A stretch of 64,000 bases of DNA from an unicellular cyanobacterium SU2 (GCA_002110465.1 NEED01000075.1:124001-188000), one strand, 5' to 3'; shown: positions 9,305 to 18,412, numbered from the stretch's first letter. Notes: generated by a model not told the origin, from the letters alone. Numbers and translations are program-made.

Positions 9305-9738
9305 AAAAGTATTGAGAATAATATTTTAGTTTATTTATTGTTGGCATTTAATTATACCTAATCAATTGACAGTGTTCTCTATGTTTATTTGACTTCTTAA
9401 TATTTTTTTACCTGTTGGTCAAAATAGAAACTTTCGTGAGTTTGCACTTGAGTATCGATAGCGATGCAAAATTCTTAAGCTTTAAAAAGCTTACTGCAAA
9501 CCTTCATTCTTTTTTTCTATCCTAGTTTTAAAGATTAATCTCTTGACTGTTTTAGCAGAAATCCGTACCTATCTCAGACAAAAAACCGAAATCATTCTTC
9601 ATTACTTTCAAAATAGAGTAATGTTAAAATAAAGATAAGGTTTCTCCAATAGATTAAGTATCCTGATTTTATTGAAAAACGGATTTCTCTAGGAATTTTA
9701 TCCTTTTAGGTTTAATCGGTTTAATTAAGGAGGAAAAC
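9305..9738. other. Gene-free spacer between proA and an orphan gene
   Basis: About 430 bp without a convincing gene. It contains an AAGCTTTAAAAAGCTT inverted repeat near 9476-9492 followed by TTACTGCAAAC, which looks like a decayed right end of the dispersed repeat family. A possible promoter is TTGACT at 9543-9548 with a weak TACCTA 17 bp on. A strong ribosome site, AAGGAGGAAAAC, lies at the right edge before the ATG at 9739. Confidence 0.5.
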
Positions 9739-10194
9739 ATGAGACAACTATTGAGTTATCATTGTCAAATTTCCATGATTAAGTCTAAACATTCTCCCCA
9801 ACCTAAAATTAGTGGATGGGAGGAAATTTGGTGTAATGGTCAAAGACAAATTCATCACTGGAATAATCAAGATAGCGTGATGTTCTCAGAAATAGCAGAT
9901 AACTATTCCTCTGACTTTTTAGATAACCCTTGGATAGGATTTGACCACCTTTGTCCAGATGAACCTGTAGACTCGATAGAAACGAATTATAACAAGAGTT
10001 CTCTTCGTTATATTAATCCTAACGATGTTATTATTGAACCCCATCATAACGCGAGTCATCAATTTCTGATTTCTAAATCAATAACCAAGGTTGGTAAAAC
10101 GATTAGCCATGGAATTGAAAAACTGACAAAAATGGCGCAAAAATTGCCTTCTGTTTTAACAATGGCTTGGCGAGAATTAAACCGCAATGATTGA
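9739..10194 (+). CDS. Hypothetical protein, 151 residues
   Basis: I do not recognise this family. The product is soluble-looking, with no membrane segment or signal peptide, rich in His, Asn and Trp in its first half (WEEIWCNGQRQIHHWNNQ). It ends in a basic helical tail (KSITKVGKTISHGIEKLTKMAQKL). It is supported as a gene by the very good Shine-Dalgarno AAGGAGGAAAAC right before the ATG, a long leader without competing frames, and a compact stop. It precedes speE by about 150 bp on the same strand but shows no link to polyamine synthesis. Confidence 0.6.
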   Translation: MRQLLSYHCQISMIKSKHSPQPKISGWEEIWCNGQRQIHHWNNQDSVMFSEIADNYSSDFLDNPWIGFDHLCPDEPVDSIETNYNKSSLRYINPNDVIIEPHHNASHQFLISKSITKVGKTISHGIEKLTKMAQKLPSVLTMAWRELNRND

Positions 10195-10341
10195 GGTTGC
10201 CTTTAACTTAGCATATGTCATCAAAAGGAACTAGGCTAGTCTTTTTCAATTAGGGATCTAAATTAAGCAGTAATTTAACACCAGAGGGCTGTTTTATGCT
10301 TTGATAAATAACTAGATCATTGTTTCAATAAAAGGGATATT

Positions 10342-11268
10342 ATGGCTGGTCGTGAAATCAAAGCAGATTGGTGGATTAATGAAAACATCACTCCTTGGGA
10401 TATCTATAGTCATGGAGTCAAGAAAATTTTAGCCTACAAAAAAACTGCCTATCAGGAGATGTATATTGTTGAAAGTCAATCTTATGGCAAAGCATTAGTC
10501 TTGGATGGAAAATGGCAATCTTGCACAGGGGATGAATTTATTTATCATGAAAGTTTAGTACAACCTGCTATGATTGCCCATGAATCTGTTAAAAAAGCCC
10601 TCATTTTGGGAGGAGGAGAAGGGGCGACAATTCGGGAGATTTTAAGGTGGAAATCTATCGAAAGGGCAGTGATGATCGATATCGATGGAGAAGTTGTTAA
10701 TGCTTGCCAAAAATACCTGCCTGAAATGCACCAGAATTGTTTTGATGATCCACGGGTAGAATTAATTATTGATGATGCGTTAAAAGTGTTAGATAATATG
10801 TCGGAAAAATGGGATATTATTGTCTCAGATTTATCTGATCCCATTGAAGAAGGTCCCTCATTTCCTTTATTTACTAAAGAATATTATGAAAAACTTCAAA
10901 GCGTCTTAAAACCAGGAGGGTTAGTGGTTATTCAAGCAGGACAAATTGCACCTCCTTTTATTAAATATCATGCTCGTTTAGTGAATACCCTAAAATCCGT
11001 TTTTTCCCAGGTTCATTCCTATGGTGCGCCTACTCCTACTTATGGTTCTCCTTGGGGGTTTGCTATCTGTGGCCATGAAAGTTTTAATACTTTCCCTGAT
11101 CCTAATTATATTGATGAGTTATTAGCTGAAAAAACTTCTGGAGGGTTACGTTTAATTGATGGACAAACCTTATTAGGACTGTTACAAACTCCCCTGTATA
11201 TTCGAGACGCGATCGCCAAAAATACAGAAATTTATACCCTTAAAGAACCTCCCAAATTTTTTAGTTAA
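10342..11268 (+). CDS. speE: Polyamine aminopropyltransferase (spermidine synthase)
   Basis: Transfers the aminopropyl group of decarboxylated S-adenosylmethionine to putrescine to give spermidine. The 308-residue protein has the family hallmarks: the N-terminal beta-domain with YQEMYIVES, LDGKWQSCTGDEFIYHESLV, the nucleotide-binding loop ILGGGEGATIRE, the acidic MIDIDGEVV, DDALKVL, and DIIVSDLSDP with the catalytic Asp. Length matches bacterial SpeE. Related aminopropyltransferases (for example thermospermine or homospermidine-type) cannot be fully excluded. Confidence 0.9.
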   Translation: MAGREIKADWWINENITPWDIYSHGVKKILAYKKTAYQEMYIVESQSYGKALVLDGKWQSCTGDEFIYHESLVQPAMIAHESVKKALILGGGEGATIREILRWKSIERAVMIDIDGEVVNACQKYLPEMHQNCFDDPRVELIIDDALKVLDNMSEKWDIIVSDLSDPIEEGPSFPLFTKEYYEKLQSVLKPGGLVVIQAGQIAPPFIKYHARLVNTLKSVFSQVHSYGAPTPTYGSPWGFAICGHESFNTFPDPNYIDELLAEKTSGGLRLIDGQTLLGLLQTPLYIRDAIAKNTEIYTLKEPPKFFS

Positions 11269-11271
11269 TTA

Positions 11272-11300
11272 AGTGTGTAGTAAGGGCTTTAGCTCTAACT
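11272..11300 (+). repeat. Dispersed intergenic repeat, short copy
   Basis: AGTGTGTAGTAAGGGCTTTA followed by GCTCTAACT, a left-half copy of the family, lying directly after the speE stop codon. Confidence 0.6.
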
Positions 11301-11356
11301 CTACTCTCAAGGAAAGTTGTAATAAATTTAATTAGCTGAGTTATTTTATTTATCAC

Positions 11357-13210
11357 CTAATTTTTATTATATCCTCGTGGTGTAATAATCCAATTATTAT
11401 GGCGATAGGTACTAGAATTACCAATAATAACTGTGGTTAGCATATCAATCGTAAAGTCAAGCATTTTCTCAAGAGAAGTTAAGGTAATTTCCTCATCTTC
11501 ACGATAAGCTGAACGAACTAAAGCAACTGGTGTTTGAGAATCACGATACTGTAGAAAAACTTTTTGAGTATGAATAATTTGTTGAGTTCTCGTTTGCGAT
11601 CGCGGGTTATAAATTGCTGTGACAAAATCTGCCATTGCTGCTGCTTCTAACCGCTTTTTTATAACTTCCCAAGGAGTTAATAAATCACTTAAACTAATCG
11701 CACAAAAATCGTGCATTAAAGGCGCACCGACTCTTGAAGCAGTCGCTTGTAAAGCGGTAATTCCTGGAACAACTTCAACCGAGGGATTTTGTCCATCCCA
11801 ACCCTGTTTTTTAAGTTCTTCTAAGACTAATCCTGCCATTCCATAAATCCCACAATCTCCCGAAGAAACTACTGCTACTGTTAATCCCCATTGTGCTAAT
11901 TCTATGGCTCTAGTAGCCCGTTGTTTTTCTTGCGTAATAGGTAACGCTTCTATAATTTGTCCAGGGCATTGTAAAGGTTTAATTAAGTCTAAATATAAAG
12001 AATAACCAATAATAACATCTGCGTCGGTAATCGCAGTTTTAGCCGCAGGAGTAAGTTGATTGAGATTGCCAGGTCCCGTTCCCACTAAATATAACGTTCC
12101 CTTCTTTCCCGTATATTCTCGATTAGATTGGGCGATCGCTATCGTTACCGATCCTTCATCTTCTGACTTAATAATTTGCTTAGATACTAATAGAAAATTA
12201 ACATCGGAATTAGCCGCAGCAATAGCAGATGCTTCAGCGACACTGGGGGTTCCTACTTCCTGTTGAACAATACTTGAGGGATTAGGAACTTCAATAATTT
12301 TTAAGGTATCAGCAGAAAAGATTTTGAGGGGAAATTGTTTGTCTCTACAGTATGCTATTAATCCAATCTCATCAGCTTTTAACTCAATGGTTGCTAGTCC
12401 AGCAATAGCATTAATAGCTAAATGATACTGTTGAAATACTTGATTAATTGCTCTTTCAATTAAATTTTGAGACGTTCCTCGAATACAACCAATTCCCACC
12501 CATAGAACACGAGGATGCCATTGGACTTTAGGAAAATTAGACTCATTAGCAAACCGTCTTTCAGTAGCACTAATCCAAATTCGTCCTTGGGGGTTAATCG
12601 TTTCATTAACATCAGAAAAACCAAAATACAAAGGATGATTTTTAGGTAAATTATTTTGCCACAAAGTTGAGCCAACTTCTTGAATAACTTGAACTGTTTC
12701 TCCACGAGCGATAAGACTACTAACTTCTGTCCAGTTTCCCTGTCCTTTGCCCCAACCAAAAGGGAACCCCAAGATATCAATTCCTGGTAAATTTAAACCA
12801 TTAGCCGCCCCAGTAATAATAGGAGTTGCATTGAGTTGATGAGCAATTAATCGAGTTAATTGATCTGCCCCTCCTTGATGTCCACTGCATAAGCTAATAA
12901 CAAAATTTCCCGTAGCATCAATAACAATGATAGCGGGATCATTTAATTTATCTTGCAACAAAGGGGCGATTAAACGAACGACTGCCCCTGTAGCTAAACT
13001 AAAAATAAAAGCATTATTTTGACTCCAAATTGATGCCAGGTAGTCCTTAAGAGATCCCTGATAAATATGGGTATTATTTAACTGTTTTTGTGTCTCTCGA
13101 ACATGAAGAGTCGCTCCGATTTGTTGACATAAAGGATGTAAAAGTTGAATTCCTTGGGGAGTGGTGGCAATGGCAGCGATAGGATGAAAGGGAGCAAAAA
13201 AAGACATCAT
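11357..13210 (-). CDS. cobJ: Fused cobalt-precorrin-5A hydrolase (CbiG) and precorrin-3B C17-methyltransferase (CobJ)
   Basis: A 617-residue two-part enzyme of cobalamin ring synthesis. The first part, to about residue 340, carries the CbiG N-terminal, middle and C-terminal regions (SGHQGGADQLTRLIA; WVGIGCIRGTS). The part from about 375 is a tetrapyrrole methylase domain starting GTLYLVGTGPGNLNQLTP, with VVSSGDCGIYGMAGL and EVVPGITALQA. CbiG opens the delta-lactone and CobJ/CbiH methylates C17 using S-adenosylmethionine. The fusion is usual in cyanobacteria. No other cob gene is adjacent. Two Met codons (13210, 13207) are possible starts. Confidence 0.92.
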   Translation of the reverse strand: MMSFFAPFHPIAAIATTPQGIQLLHPLCQQIGATLHVRETQKQLNNTHIYQGSLKDYLASIWSQNNAFIFSLATGAVVRLIAPLLQDKLNDPAIIVIDATGNFVISLCSGHQGGADQLTRLIAHQLNATPIITGAANGLNLPGIDILGFPFGWGKGQGNWTEVSSLIARGETVQVIQEVGSTLWQNNLPKNHPLYFGFSDVNETINPQGRIWISATERRFANESNFPKVQWHPRVLWVGIGCIRGTSQNLIERAINQVFQQYHLAINAIAGLATIELKADEIGLIAYCRDKQFPLKIFSADTLKIIEVPNPSSIVQQEVGTPSVAEASAIAAANSDVNFLLVSKQIIKSEDEGSVTIAIAQSNREYTGKKGTLYLVGTGPGNLNQLTPAAKTAITDADVIIGYSLYLDLIKPLQCPGQIIEALPITQEKQRATRAIELAQWGLTVAVVSSGDCGIYGMAGLVLEELKKQGWDGQNPSVEVVPGITALQATASRVGAPLMHDFCAISLSDLLTPWEVIKKRLEAAAMADFVTAIYNPRSQTRTQQIIHTQKVFLQYRDSQTPVALVRSAYREDEEITLTSLEKMLDFTIDMLTTVIIGNSSTYRHNNWIITPRGYNKN

Positions 13211-13597
13211 AGGTTAATTAAGAGTTATTGGATTCTAATACCGCTTGTAGAAAATGCTCTCGATCAATTAAGCAGACTATGGCAAGATCAACACCAAAAA
13301 TAATACAGACGTTTTGACAACCCAATTTGGGATTAAGTCAAGCTCCCCCTGCTTGAGGGAAAGGTTTTGCCCCATAATTGTTTTAGTGTCTATTGTCTGA
13401 AACTTGCAATCGAGTCTAACAATAGTTACACTTCTTTAAATAATTTTCACTTTCTTGGGATAATGTAAATTAGCTGACTCTTGAGCCTGGAGATCCCTTA
13501 AGGGAGCGATCGCGGCCTTGAGAATCATCCATAACCCAAGACAACTTAACAAAAAAGCGTCGAAGTAGACATATTGTCAATAGGAGGAGCGTAGTCA
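13211..13597. promoter_or_regulatory. Spacer and upstream region of psbB
   Basis: About 390 bp between divergent cobJ and psbB. It holds a TCCCTTAAGGGA palindrome (13494-13505) next to a HIP1 octamer, and a strong ribosome site GGAGGAG (13583-13589), eight bases before the psbB ATG. The psbB promoter must lie here, but I could not fix its boxes. Confidence 0.5.
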
Positions 13598-15130
13598 ATG
13601 GGACTACCTTGGTATCGAGTTCACACAGTCGTCCTGAATGATCCAGGCCGACTCATTTCCGTTCACCTCATGCACACCGCTCTCGTAGCCGGTTGGGCAG
13701 GTTCTATGGCTCTTTATGAGCTAGCCATTTTTGATCCGAGTGATCCTGTTCTTAACCCCATGTGGCGACAAGGGATGTTCGTTCTTCCCTTCATGGCCCG
13801 TTTAGGAGTCACTGGCTCTTGGGGTGGCTGGAGTGTCACTGGAGAAACCGGCGTAGATCCTGGTTTCTGGTCATTTGAAGGGGTAGCTGCTGCCCATATC
13901 GTTTTATCTGGTTTACTGTTCCTAGCTGCTGTATGGCACTGGGTTTTCTGGGATCTTGAATTATTTGTTGATCCCCGTACTGGCGAACCCGCCCTTGATT
14001 TACCCAAAATGTTCGGGATTCACCTGTTCTTATCCGGGTTACTTTGCTTTGGTTTCGGAGCATTTCACCTGACCGGACTCTGGGGTCCTGGAATGTGGGT
14101 ATCTGACCCCTACGGTTTGACTGGCCACGTCCAACCTGTTGCCCCAGAATGGGGACCTGCAGGCTTTAACCCCTTTAACCCAGGGGGTGTGGTTGCTCAC
14201 CATATTGCAGCTGGAATTGTAGGTATTATTGCGGGTCTATTCCACTTAACCGTAAGACCCCCCGAACGGCTTTATAAAGCCCTAAGAATGGGTAATATTG
14301 AAACCGTTCTCTCTAGCAGTATTGCCGCCGTTTTCTTTGCTGCTTTCGTAGTTGCTGGAACCATGTGGTATGGTAACGCCACTACCCCCATTGAATTATT
14401 TGGACCGACCCGTTATCAGTGGGATGGTGGTTACTTCAAGCAAGAAATTGAGCGTCGTGTGGAAGCGAATATGGCTCAAGGGGATAGCCTAGGGGAAGCC
14501 TGGTCAAAAATTCCCGAAAAACTAGCGTTTTATGATTACATCGGTAACAGTCCTGCTAAAGGCGGTTTATTCCGTACCGGAGCCATGGATAGTGGAGACG
14601 GTATTGCTCAAGCTTGGTTAGGACACCCTGTGTTCACCGATAAAGAAGGTCGGGAATTAACCGTTCGTCGGATGCCTAACTTCTTTGAAACCTTCCCCAT
14701 TGTCTTAACCGATGCTGACGGAATTGTTCGTGCGGACATTCCTTTCCGTCGCGCAGAATCTAAATTGAGTGTTGAGCAAACCGGTTTAACGGCTACCTTC
14801 TACGGCGGTGCATTAGATGGACAAAGCTTCACTAACGCTGCTCAGGTGAAACAGTTTGCCCGTAAAGCTCAATTGGGTGAACCCTTCGAGTTTGACCGCG
14901 AAACCCTTGGTTCTGATGGGGTTTTCCGCACCAGTCCTCGTGGTTGGTTTACCTTCGGTCACGCAGTATTTGCCCTACTGTTCTTCTTTGGTCACATCTG
15001 GCATGGTTCTCGTACCCTATACCGAGATGTATTTGCTGGAATTGACCCAGACCTTGAAGAACAAGTCGAATGGGGGTTATTTGCTAAAGTGGGTGACTTA
15101 AGTACCAGAACCACAAAAGAAGGGGCTTAA
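13598..15130 (+). CDS. psbB: Photosystem II CP47 chlorophyll-binding protein (PsbB)
   Basis: CP47 is the inner antenna of photosystem II, passing excitation from the phycobilisome side to the reaction centre in the thylakoid membrane. The 510-residue product is full length and starts [19 protein letters not shown] as in all homologues. It has six membrane helices with the paired histidines that bind chlorophyll (for example [15 protein letters not shown] and [14 protein letters not shown]) and the large lumenal loop between helices five and six. A very good ribosome site and translation-friendly codons agree with high expression. A hairpin terminator follows before psbT. Confidence 0.99.
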   Translation: MGLPWYRVHTVVLNDPGRLISVHLMHTALVAGWAGSMALYELAIFDPSDPVLNPMWRQGMFVLPFMARLGVTGSWGGWSVTGETGVDPGFWSFEGVAAAHIVLSGLLFLAAVWHWVFWDLELFVDPRTGEPALDLPKMFGIHLFLSGLLCFGFGAFHLTGLWGPGMWVSDPYGLTGHVQPVAPEWGPAGFNPFNPGGVVAHHIAAGIVGIIAGLFHLTVRPPERLYKALRMGNIETVLSSSIAAVFFAAFVVAGTMWYGNATTPIELFGPTRYQWDGGYFKQEIERRVEANMAQGDSLGEAWSKIPEKLAFYDYIGNSPAKGGLFRTGAMDSGDGIAQAWLGHPVFTDKEGRELTVRRMPNFFETFPIVLTDADGIVRADIPFRRAESKLSVEQTGLTATFYGGALDGQSFTNAAQVKQFARKAQLGEPFEFDRETLGSDGVFRTSPRGWFTFGHAVFALLFFFGHIWHGSRTLYRDVFAGIDPDLEEQVEWGLFAKVGDLSTRTTKEGA

Positions 15131-15177
15131 GGTCTAACAGGAAACACCAAATACCGTAACCATTAAATATTGAAAAC

Positions 15178-15217
15178 GGGGAGTTGATGAAATATTATTC
15201 TCAACTCCCATTTTTTT
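15178..15217 (+). terminator. Rho-independent terminator after psbB
   Basis: Perfect nine-base stem GGGAGTTGA / TCAACTCCC with a 13-base loop, followed by A and seven T. It stands between psbB and psbT, so psbT relies on read-through or its own promoter. Confidence 0.85.
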
Positions 15218-15280
15218 GAGAAAAAAACATCGACTTTTTTGATACACTAGATATGCAAGCAATTTTAGGAAACCAATAAA

Positions 15281-15376
15281 ATGGAAAGTGTTGCTTATAT
15301 CGTGGTTCTAACCATGGCTTTAGCTGTATTATTCTTTGCCATTGCCTTTCGGGAACCTCCCCGCATTGAAAAATAA
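15281..15376 (+). CDS. psbT: Photosystem II reaction centre protein T (PsbT)
   Basis: A 31-residue single-helix membrane protein at the photosystem II dimer interface. Translation from the ATG at 15281 reads MESVAYIVVLTMALAVLFFA and then IAFREPPRIEK, which is the PsbT sequence over its full length. One hydrophobic helix spans about residues 3-22. The gene lies 150 bp after psbB on the same strand, the usual psbB-psbT order. Confidence 0.97.
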   Translation: MESVAYIVVLTMALAVLFFAIAFREPPRIEK

Positions 15377-15379
15377 ATT

Positions 15380-15397
15380 TCGGTCACCGATTTTTTT
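15380..15397 (+). terminator. Short terminator-like hairpin after psbT
   Basis: TCGG-TCA-CCGA followed by seven T directly after the psbT stop. The stem is only four pairs, so it is a weak candidate. Confidence 0.4.
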
Positions 15398-15420
15398 AAA
15401 TCATCTGCCGTTAATATATT

Positions 15421-15482
15421 GCTGAGCCGCTGTCATCTTTTTTCTCTGTTCCCACAGGGTTAAGATAAATGAACGGCTCAGC
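15421..15482 (+). repeat. Inverted repeat upstream of nrdR
   Basis: GCTGAGCCG (15421-15429) and its perfect complement CGGCTCAGC (15474-15482) enclose 44 bases. No T-run follows, so it is not a simple terminator. It could be a folded leader element of the nrdR transcript or the ends of a tiny mobile relic. Confidence 0.5.
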
Positions 15483-15570
15483 CTAGATTTATATTACCTA
15501 ACTTTCTGTTTGTTACTGTACTGTTGGCTAGCTTGTTGTTAATTTAATATCCGTTATTACGGACAGTTCC

Positions 15571-16110
15571 ATGCAATGCCCTTACTGTCAGCATATTAAT
15601 AGCCGTGTTTTAGAATCTCGCTCCTCTGAAGGAGGACAAAGTATTCGTCGTCGTCGTGAATGTTTAAGTTGTAAACATCGTTTTACAACTTACGAGCGAG
15701 TAGAGTTTGTCCCCATTACGGTGATTAAACACGACGGAAAAAAAGAATCGTTTGATCATTCTAAGTTATTGCGAGGGATGGTACGAGCCTGTGAAAAAAC
15801 AGGAATTTCTCATCAGAGATTAGAGGCGATTGTTGATGAGATCGAAGCTAAATTACAGCAGCATCCCCGACGGGAAGTGACCAGCCAAGAAATTGGTCAG
15901 TTAGTATTAGATTATCTTCGTCAAGAAAATGAAGTAGCATACATTCGTTTTGCATCTGTTTACGGTCGCTTTCAAGGTATTAAAGATTTTGTGGCTACTT
16001 TGAAACAATTTCAGACAAAAAATCCTTCTTCACCAACCCTTTGGCCAAAAAACACTCATAACTGTTCAGATCAAGAAACTTCCTCTTCTTCTATCATGAC
16101 CCCTTCTTAG
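15571..16110 (+). CDS. nrdR: Transcriptional repressor NrdR
   Basis: NrdR represses ribonucleotide reductase genes in response to (d)ATP. The 179-residue product begins MQCPYCQH, and its zinc ribbon has Cys3, Cys6, Cys31 and Cys34. The ATP-cone domain spans about 49-139 ([15 protein letters not shown] to [16 protein letters not shown]). The last 30 residues are a Ser/Thr-rich tail longer than in many homologues. It lies between psbT and rpsA; no nrd gene is in the window. Confidence 0.95.
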   Translation: MQCPYCQHINSRVLESRSSEGGQSIRRRRECLSCKHRFTTYERVEFVPITVIKHDGKKESFDHSKLLRGMVRACEKTGISHQRLEAIVDEIEAKLQQHPRREVTSQEIGQLVLDYLRQENEVAYIRFASVYGRFQGIKDFVATLKQFQTKNPSSPTLWPKNTHNCSDQETSSSSIMTPS

Positions 16111-16138
16111 AGGCAGGTTAAACGAAAACAATGCTAAG

Positions 16139-16452
16139 ATTAAAGACAGACCGTAAGGACTGCAAAAACTTACGCTCAACAGTATCGGAGGACATCCGAA
16201 AACTGGGTTTAACCAACCAAACGACTGGGGATAGCCTCGCCTCTAACTAAGTGCTGCGACAGTAGAGATAGTTAAGCGGTCTGGGTGAACCAGTAATCCC
16301 TATACGCAAGTCTGGGAGAATCCACTTAATCAAAGGGAGTGGAGTCTGTCAAAAGGTGAGCCTGAGAAGCTTCAGACCTAGTGATCTGCTAAGGAATACC
16401 TCTGGCTGAGCCAAGTTTGAAGTACCTCAAAATCAAGAGTCTGTCTTTGTTA
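16139..16452 (+). ncRNA. Structured RNA candidate of ~310 nt, family uncertain (HEARO/omega-RNA-like?)
   Basis: The ends pair: AAAGACAGAC near 16142 with GTCTGTCTTT near 16449. Inside are several perfect hairpins: CGTAAG/CTTACG (16152-16174), TCGGA/TCCGA (16185-16199), TAACTA/TAGTTA around 16242-16273, TCCACT/AGTGGA (16321-16342), AGGT..CTGA/TCAG..ACCT (about 16354-16379) and TGGCT/AGCCA near 16403. It lacks RNase P, tmRNA and 6S landmarks. The stretch AAGCGG...GGGTGAACCAGT loosely recalls HEARO (IscB omega) RNA, but no iscB gene follows. The strand is inferred from the flanking genes. Stems are seen; family and function are inference. Confidence 0.42.
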
Positions 16453-16680
16453 ACATTGATAGATTAGACATACTCAATCATTGATGCTTGTTCTCAAGGC
16501 ATGAGTCTAAGAGAACTGTATTGATTGAAGTGATTGAAGTGTATGCCGTCACAAGATCTGACTTGCCTACTAAATCGATAAGGTAGAATGAGAAGTCAGT
16601 TAGTGTAGATTTTAATGGCTCTTGGAACATCACGAGACAAGTAATTATAAATGGCTCGATGTTCAAACAATTAAGGGTGT

Positions 16681-16835
16681 TGTAGTTCACCCAGTTCGGG
16701 TAAAACCGACGAAATAAAAGCTTGTCATATGTGACGATGTTTTTGTTAACTATAAAAGTCCTAAAAGTTAGAAACTGTACACTAAAACAACAACTAACAC
16801 TTATTGGAGATCAGGCATAGGATAACCTAAGGTAC
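16681..16835 (+). promoter_or_regulatory. rpsA 5' leader with hairpins (possible Cyano-S1-type element)
   Basis: Contains ACCC-AGTT-GGGT-like pairing near 16690 and a small hairpin TAGG-ATAA-CCTA (16818-16829) directly before the ribosome site AAGG and the rpsA ATG at 16836. A conserved RNA motif called Cyano-S1 is known upstream of S1 genes in cyanobacteria. I cannot confirm its consensus here, so the match is by position only. Confidence 0.4.
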
Positions 16836-17837
16836 ATGGTAACTCAGAAAACAACAGCTACTCAAGATATTGGCTTCACCCACGAGGATTTTGCGGCACT
16901 TCTCGATAAATACGATTACCATTTTAATCCTGGGGACATTGTTCCTGGGACGGTTTTTAGTATGGAACCAAGAGGCGCGCTCATTGATATTGGTGCGAAA
17001 ACGGCCGCTTATATTCCCATTCAAGAAATGTCGATTAATCGGGTTGACAACCCTGAAGACGTTCTTCAATCCAATGAGACACGGGAATTTTTCATCCTGA
17101 CCGATGAAAATGAAGATGGACAATTAACTCTTTCTATTCGTCGCATTGAGTATATGCGAGCTTGGGAAAGGGTTCGCCAACTGCAAGCCGAAGATGCGAC
17201 AGTGCGCTCTAATGTTTTTGCTACCAACCGAGGAGGCGCATTAGTCCGCATTGAGGGGTTACGGGGCTTTATCCCAGGCTCTCACATTAGCACCCGTGAA
17301 GCTAAAGAAGATTTAGTTGGTGAAGAACTCCCTTTAAAGTTTTTAGAAGTTGACGAAGAACGGAACCGTCTGGTGTTAAGCCATCGTCGTGCGCTGGTTG
17401 AGCGTAAGATGAACGGTTTAGAAGTGGGTCAAGTAGTCGTTGGCTCAGTTCGCGGTATCAAACCCTATGGGGCATTTATCGACATTGGGGGAGTCAGCGG
17501 ACTGCTGCATATTTCTGAAATTTCCCATGACCATATTGACACCCCTCACAGTGTCTTTGGGGTTAATGATTCATTGAAAGTTATGATCATTGACCTAGAT
17601 GCAGAGAGAGGGCGGATTTCTTTATCTACCAAGCAACTCGAACCTGAACCTGGTGATATGCTAAAAAATCGGGATTTAGTGTTTGAGAAAGCCGAAGAAA
17701 TGGCCGAGAAATATCGCCAAAAACTTATAGCTGAAGCAGAAGGAAAAACCGAACCTGAAGCTCAAGAGGAAGACTTAGATATTCCCTCGGCTTCAGAATC
17801 AGAAGAAGAAGAATTAGTCACTACTACAACTGAGTAG
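16836..17837 (+). CDS. rpsA: 30S ribosomal protein S1
   Basis: S1 helps the small ribosomal subunit bind mRNA leaders. The 333-residue product has the cyanobacterial/plastid three-domain form rather than the six-domain proteobacterial one. S1 repeats begin about residues 31 (GDIVPGTVFSMEPRGALIDIG), 117 and 197 (GLEVGQVVVGSVRGIKPYGAFIDIG), followed by an acidic Glu-rich tail. Each repeat shows the GxVxxIxxxGAFIDIG pattern in parts. It has a structured leader, which fits autogenous control known for S1, and a clear terminator after it. Confidence 0.96.
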   Translation: MVTQKTTATQDIGFTHEDFAALLDKYDYHFNPGDIVPGTVFSMEPRGALIDIGAKTAAYIPIQEMSINRVDNPEDVLQSNETREFFILTDENEDGQLTLSIRRIEYMRAWERVRQLQAEDATVRSNVFATNRGGALVRIEGLRGFIPGSHISTREAKEDLVGEELPLKFLEVDEERNRLVLSHRRALVERKMNGLEVGQVVVGSVRGIKPYGAFIDIGGVSGLLHISEISHDHIDTPHSVFGVNDSLKVMIIDLDAERGRISLSTKQLEPEPGDMLKNRDLVFEKAEEMAEKYRQKLIAEAEGKTEPEAQEEDLDIPSASESEEEELVTTTTE

Positions 17838-17876
17838 TAATAACAAAAGCCTAATCATTTTTCAAACTAATCTAGA

Positions 17877-17900
17877 AGAGGGAATGACCCTCTTTTTTTT
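17877..17900 (+). terminator. Rho-independent terminator after rpsA
   Basis: AGAGGG-AATGA-CCCTCT followed by seven T, 40 bp after the rpsA stop. Confidence 0.88.
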
Positions 17901-18205
17901 ATTTTTGGTTGATTCTAAAATATTAATTATATCAATTTGCTTACTCTACCCTTTAATCACAATCCCTAATCTTTAATTTAATCTTAAATTTATCTTTTTT
18001 TAGGTGTTTTGGTTGAAATTTCTTGAATAATTAAGTTTTTTTATAAAGAAACGAAAAAAGTAAATTTTATGACTTTAGTATAAGGATTAGTTTACCATGA
18101 CAAGAAATTCGTTCTTTTATAGAAGGAAAGAAATTAAGGTTTTAACTCAACAAATAATGATCTCTTTATCAAAATAAAAGTGAGGAAAAAATTAATGAAG
18201 AAGCA
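17901..18205. other. AT-rich spacer
   Basis: About 300 bp of very AT-rich DNA after the rpsA terminator. I see no gene, repeat or clear promoter in it. Confidence 0.5.
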
Positions 18206-18412
18206 TTGGCAAACTTTGAAAAAGAAATAACAAAGTTAAAATCTTACTTTTTAAATCTAGGTATTACCATTATTGTCTATACAGATAGTGATTTAAAAGA
18301 TTATGATTCTATATTTGAAAGTATCAAAAAATATCTTTTACCAACTCAAAAATCTAAGCAACTATTAAATCAGACAATTAGTGAGCTTTTATCATTGACA
18401 TCATCTGATTAA
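18206..18412 (+). CDS. Hypothetical 68-residue protein, possibly a 5'-truncated gene
   Basis: The frame uses a TTG at 18206 and stays open upstream to a stop at 18158-18160 with no ATG. The product looks protein-like, with amphipathic helices (FEKEITKLKSYFLNLGI, SKQLLNQTISELLSL) and a beta-like VYTDSD. The missing start and the lone AT-rich setting suggest a remnant of a longer gene. I do not recognise the family. Confidence 0.3.
   Translation: MANFEKEITKLKSYFLNLGITIIVYTDSDLKDYDSIFESIKKYLLPTQKSKQLLNQTISELLSLTSSD

Larger units (their letters stand above)
16111..16835. other. Long non-coding spacer between nrdR and rpsA
   Basis: About 725 bp without a believable protein gene. It contains the folded RNA candidate (16139-16452), a middle part with only short broken frames (16453-16680), and the rpsA leader (16681-16835). 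Confidence 0.7.

Noticed and set aside
13714-14063. Minus-strand frames inside psbB
   Set aside because: Shadows of the strongly coding psbB frame.
16139-16452. RNase P RNA or tmRNA
   Set aside because: The universal RNase P words (such as GAGGAAAGTCC and ACAGAA) and a tmRNA tRNA-like end are missing.
16478-16690. Short frames after the RNA candidate as a decayed iscB gene
   Set aside because: I looked for IscB/HNH motifs in all frames and found none; stops are frequent.
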